Assembly (NCBI RefSeq): GCF_027922365.1
Contig: NZ_BSFN01000001.1
Span: 261,671-325,670 of the forward strand
Origin: Pseudomonas turukhanskensis
GTDB taxonomy: Bacteria > Pseudomonadota > Gammaproteobacteria > Pseudomonadales > Pseudomonadaceae
Direction: 5' to 3'
Length of the DNA: 64,000 nt
The notes beneath the pieces were generated by a model. That model was not told the DNA's origin. It did not search any database and was given only the letters and a program-made list of their open reading frames with translations. Below are positions 62,970-64,000 of this stretch, piece after piece (the first letter of the stretch is position 1; every line of letters begins with the position of its first letter). Made by a program: the position numbers and the translations under genes.

Positions 62970-63379
62970 GCCTGTTCCTCCGCCCCTGCCACGGCCACGG
63001 TGGCCTGAGCACTGCTGTGTTTGCCGATGCGCACGTTGGCCCGGCGCCCGGTTATGGCTTCGACCTGCGCCAAGGCACAGGCTTCGGCGACGCTGGCGGT
63101 ACCGGTTGTACGCAACGCGAGCTCGGACGTCTGGCCAATACGATCACCCACCGCCTGCAACCGCTCCGGCGCCCACCAGTTCAGCGGCAGGTTCAACTGT
63201 GCCGCCAGCGCCAGCAACCCCGGTTCGCCTCGTTTGTGCTCAACACTCGCCAGGCCGCCGAGGTCCGCCAGACACAAGCCGTGGGCCGCCAGCGTCTGGT
63301 CCAGCAACTGACGCAACTCAGCCTCGCTGCACCCCGCGCGACAACCAATTCCAGCGATATAAGGCGGCACGATGGGCAC
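62966..63379 (-). CDS. cobE: Cobalamin biosynthesis protein CobE (CbiG C-terminal domain type)
   Basis: This 137-residue protein has AGIGCRAGCSEAELRQLLDQTL and the VEHKRGEPGLLALA and STTGTASVAEACAL-type segments of CobE/CbiG_C. I place the start at GTG 63379 (AGG ten bases upstream), because an earlier in-frame ATG would lie inside the terminator of cbtA. A GTG three codons later is an alternative. It assists ring contraction and acetaldehyde removal steps of corrin synthesis. Confidence 0.9.
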   Translation of the reverse strand: MPIVPPYIAGIGCRAGCSEAELRQLLDQTLAAHGLCLADLGGLASVEHKRGEPGLLALAAQLNLPLNWWAPERLQAVGDRIGQTSELALRTTGTASVAEACALAQVEAITGRRANVRIGKHSSAQATVAVAGAEEQA

Positions 63380-63403
63380 AAGAAAAACGCCTGCAAGAAT
63401 CAA

Positions 63404-63440
63404 GAAAAAACCCGCTGAGGGCGTGCCCACCAGCGGGTTT
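63404..63440 (-). terminator. Intrinsic terminator after cbtA
   Basis: On the minus strand, AAACCCGCTG pairs with CAGCGGGTTT, followed by a TTTTTT tract. It separates cbtA from cobE-cobM. Confidence 0.9.
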
Positions 63441-63458
63441 GTGCGCAGCAGCGGCGAA

Positions 63459-64000
63459 TTAAACCGCGTTGCTGCCGGCGAAGCGACGGTACAGCCAGGC
63501 GCTCAAAAGACCCAGCGCCGACCAGAACAGCGCGTTGGTGATGAGCGAAGCCCAGATAAACTGGTGCTCCAGTGCTTCGGGGGCCAGGCTCGAATGCACC
63601 TCAGGCTGCGGCGCGCCGATCACATGCGGAATAACCAGCAGCACGGCACCGACAATCTTCACCGCCCAGTGATGGGCAAACACCATCAGCGCCAGGCCAA
63701 CGGCCGTGCCGGTCGCGGTGCCGATCCACCAATACTGACGCAGCTGCAAATCGGCAGCGGCGGTACCCGGCAATTCCGGCGGCAGGCCTAACGAGGGCGC
63801 CAGACAAAAGGTGGCGAAACCGGCCAGGCCCCAGAACAGGCCATCACGGGTACGGCCCGGTGCCCGCAAGGTGTACAGGCCGGCCAGCATCAGGGCAAAA
63901 CCCACGGCGACCACCAGGTTGCCGCCGGTGGTGGACAGCACGCGTTGCCAGCCATCTTCTGGAGACCAGGCTTCGCTGCTGTGCTCATGCTCGTGGGCAG
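63459..64000 (-). CDS. cbtA: CbtA family cobalt transporter subunit, 5' end beyond window
   Basis: The frame is open to the window edge, reading a His-rich AHEHEHSSEAWSPEDGWQR before the hydrophobic part, typical of the CbtA loop after its first span. The visible part has about five membrane spans. CbtA with CbtB forms a cobalt uptake system usually under a cobalamin riboswitch, which would lie outside the window. It fits the adjacent cobalamin genes. Confidence 0.9.
   Translation of the reverse strand, partial: AHEHEHSSEAWSPEDGWQRVLSTTGGNLVVAVGFALMLAGLYTLRAPGRTRDGLFWGLAGFATFCLAPSLGLPPELPGTAAADLQLRQYWWIGTATGTAVGLALMVFAHHWAVKIVGAVLLVIPHVIGAPQPEVHSSLAPEALEHQFIWASLITNALFWSALGLLSAWLYRRFAGSNAV

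Overview
The window is a chromosomal segment of a fluorescent-type Pseudomonas. The evidence is high-GC codon use, the gene order phoU-pstBAC-pstS beside an M23 peptidase and a CheY-like regulator, PstA and PstC proteins twice the enterobacterial length, several Pseudomonas-type palindromic repeat families, and Pho, Zur and sigma-54 sites. No rRNA, tRNA, prophage, insertion sequence or CRISPR was seen. Both edges cut genes: an RpiR regulator on the left and cbtA on the right.

Layout. 1-3138: RpiR regulator (partial), ArgE-type deacetylase, DUF1028 protein and a Rid-family protein. 3396-4489: two membrane-associated proteins. 4736-14201 is the most interesting part. It is an 11-gene minus-strand operon led by a sigma-54 type promoter and a guanidine-I (ykkC) riboswitch. 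It encodes an SsuABC-like ABC importer (binding protein first, permease and ATPase last), a membrane di-iron desaturase/hydroxylase, two SDR dehydrogenases, an EamA transporter, a creatininase with all metal ligands, an isochorismatase-fold amidase, a lactonase-fold hydrolase and an unrecognised protein. No guanidine or urea carboxylase is present. I infer nitrogen-controlled uptake and breakdown of a substituted or cyclic guanidine compound.

13951-15201 is non-coding apart from this leader and holds a large imperfect inverted repeat. 15202-19139: membrane diguanylate cyclase, M23 peptidase, response regulator. 19375-26461: Pho regulon (phoU, pstB, pstA, pstC, pstS) with two Pho boxes and a terminator separating pstS from pstC. 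26666-35731: PQQ-type sugar dehydrogenase lipoprotein, MFS transporter, thioesterase, mutarotase, second diguanylate cyclase, ZIP transporter, DUF3299 protein, TauE/SafE protein, LysR regulator, GlsB/YeaQ protein. 35931-41464: purK, purE, LysR, aspA, glsB. 41640-45178: DUF3592-like membrane protein, SMI1/KNR4 protein, CPA2 antiporter.

45300-46345 is a six-copy tandem array of about 182 bp units. Each unit carries a decayed copy of the end of the neighbouring gntR gene. 46349-51639: GntR regulator with two operators controlling a divergent SDR / class-III aminotransferase / glutamine-synthetase-like amine or amino-acid pathway, followed by a periplasmic binding protein. 51819-55781: thioesterase, KefC/YbaL antiporter, DUF3301 protein, alpha/beta hydrolase. 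56061-56619: YefM-YoeB toxin-antitoxin pair. 56644-59347: two CobW-family GTPases, the second (zigA) behind a Zur box, with a small secreted protein between them. 59476-62108: DUF3617 protein, cardiolipin synthase, GNAT acetyltransferase. 62214-64000: cobalamin genes cobM, cobE and cbtA.
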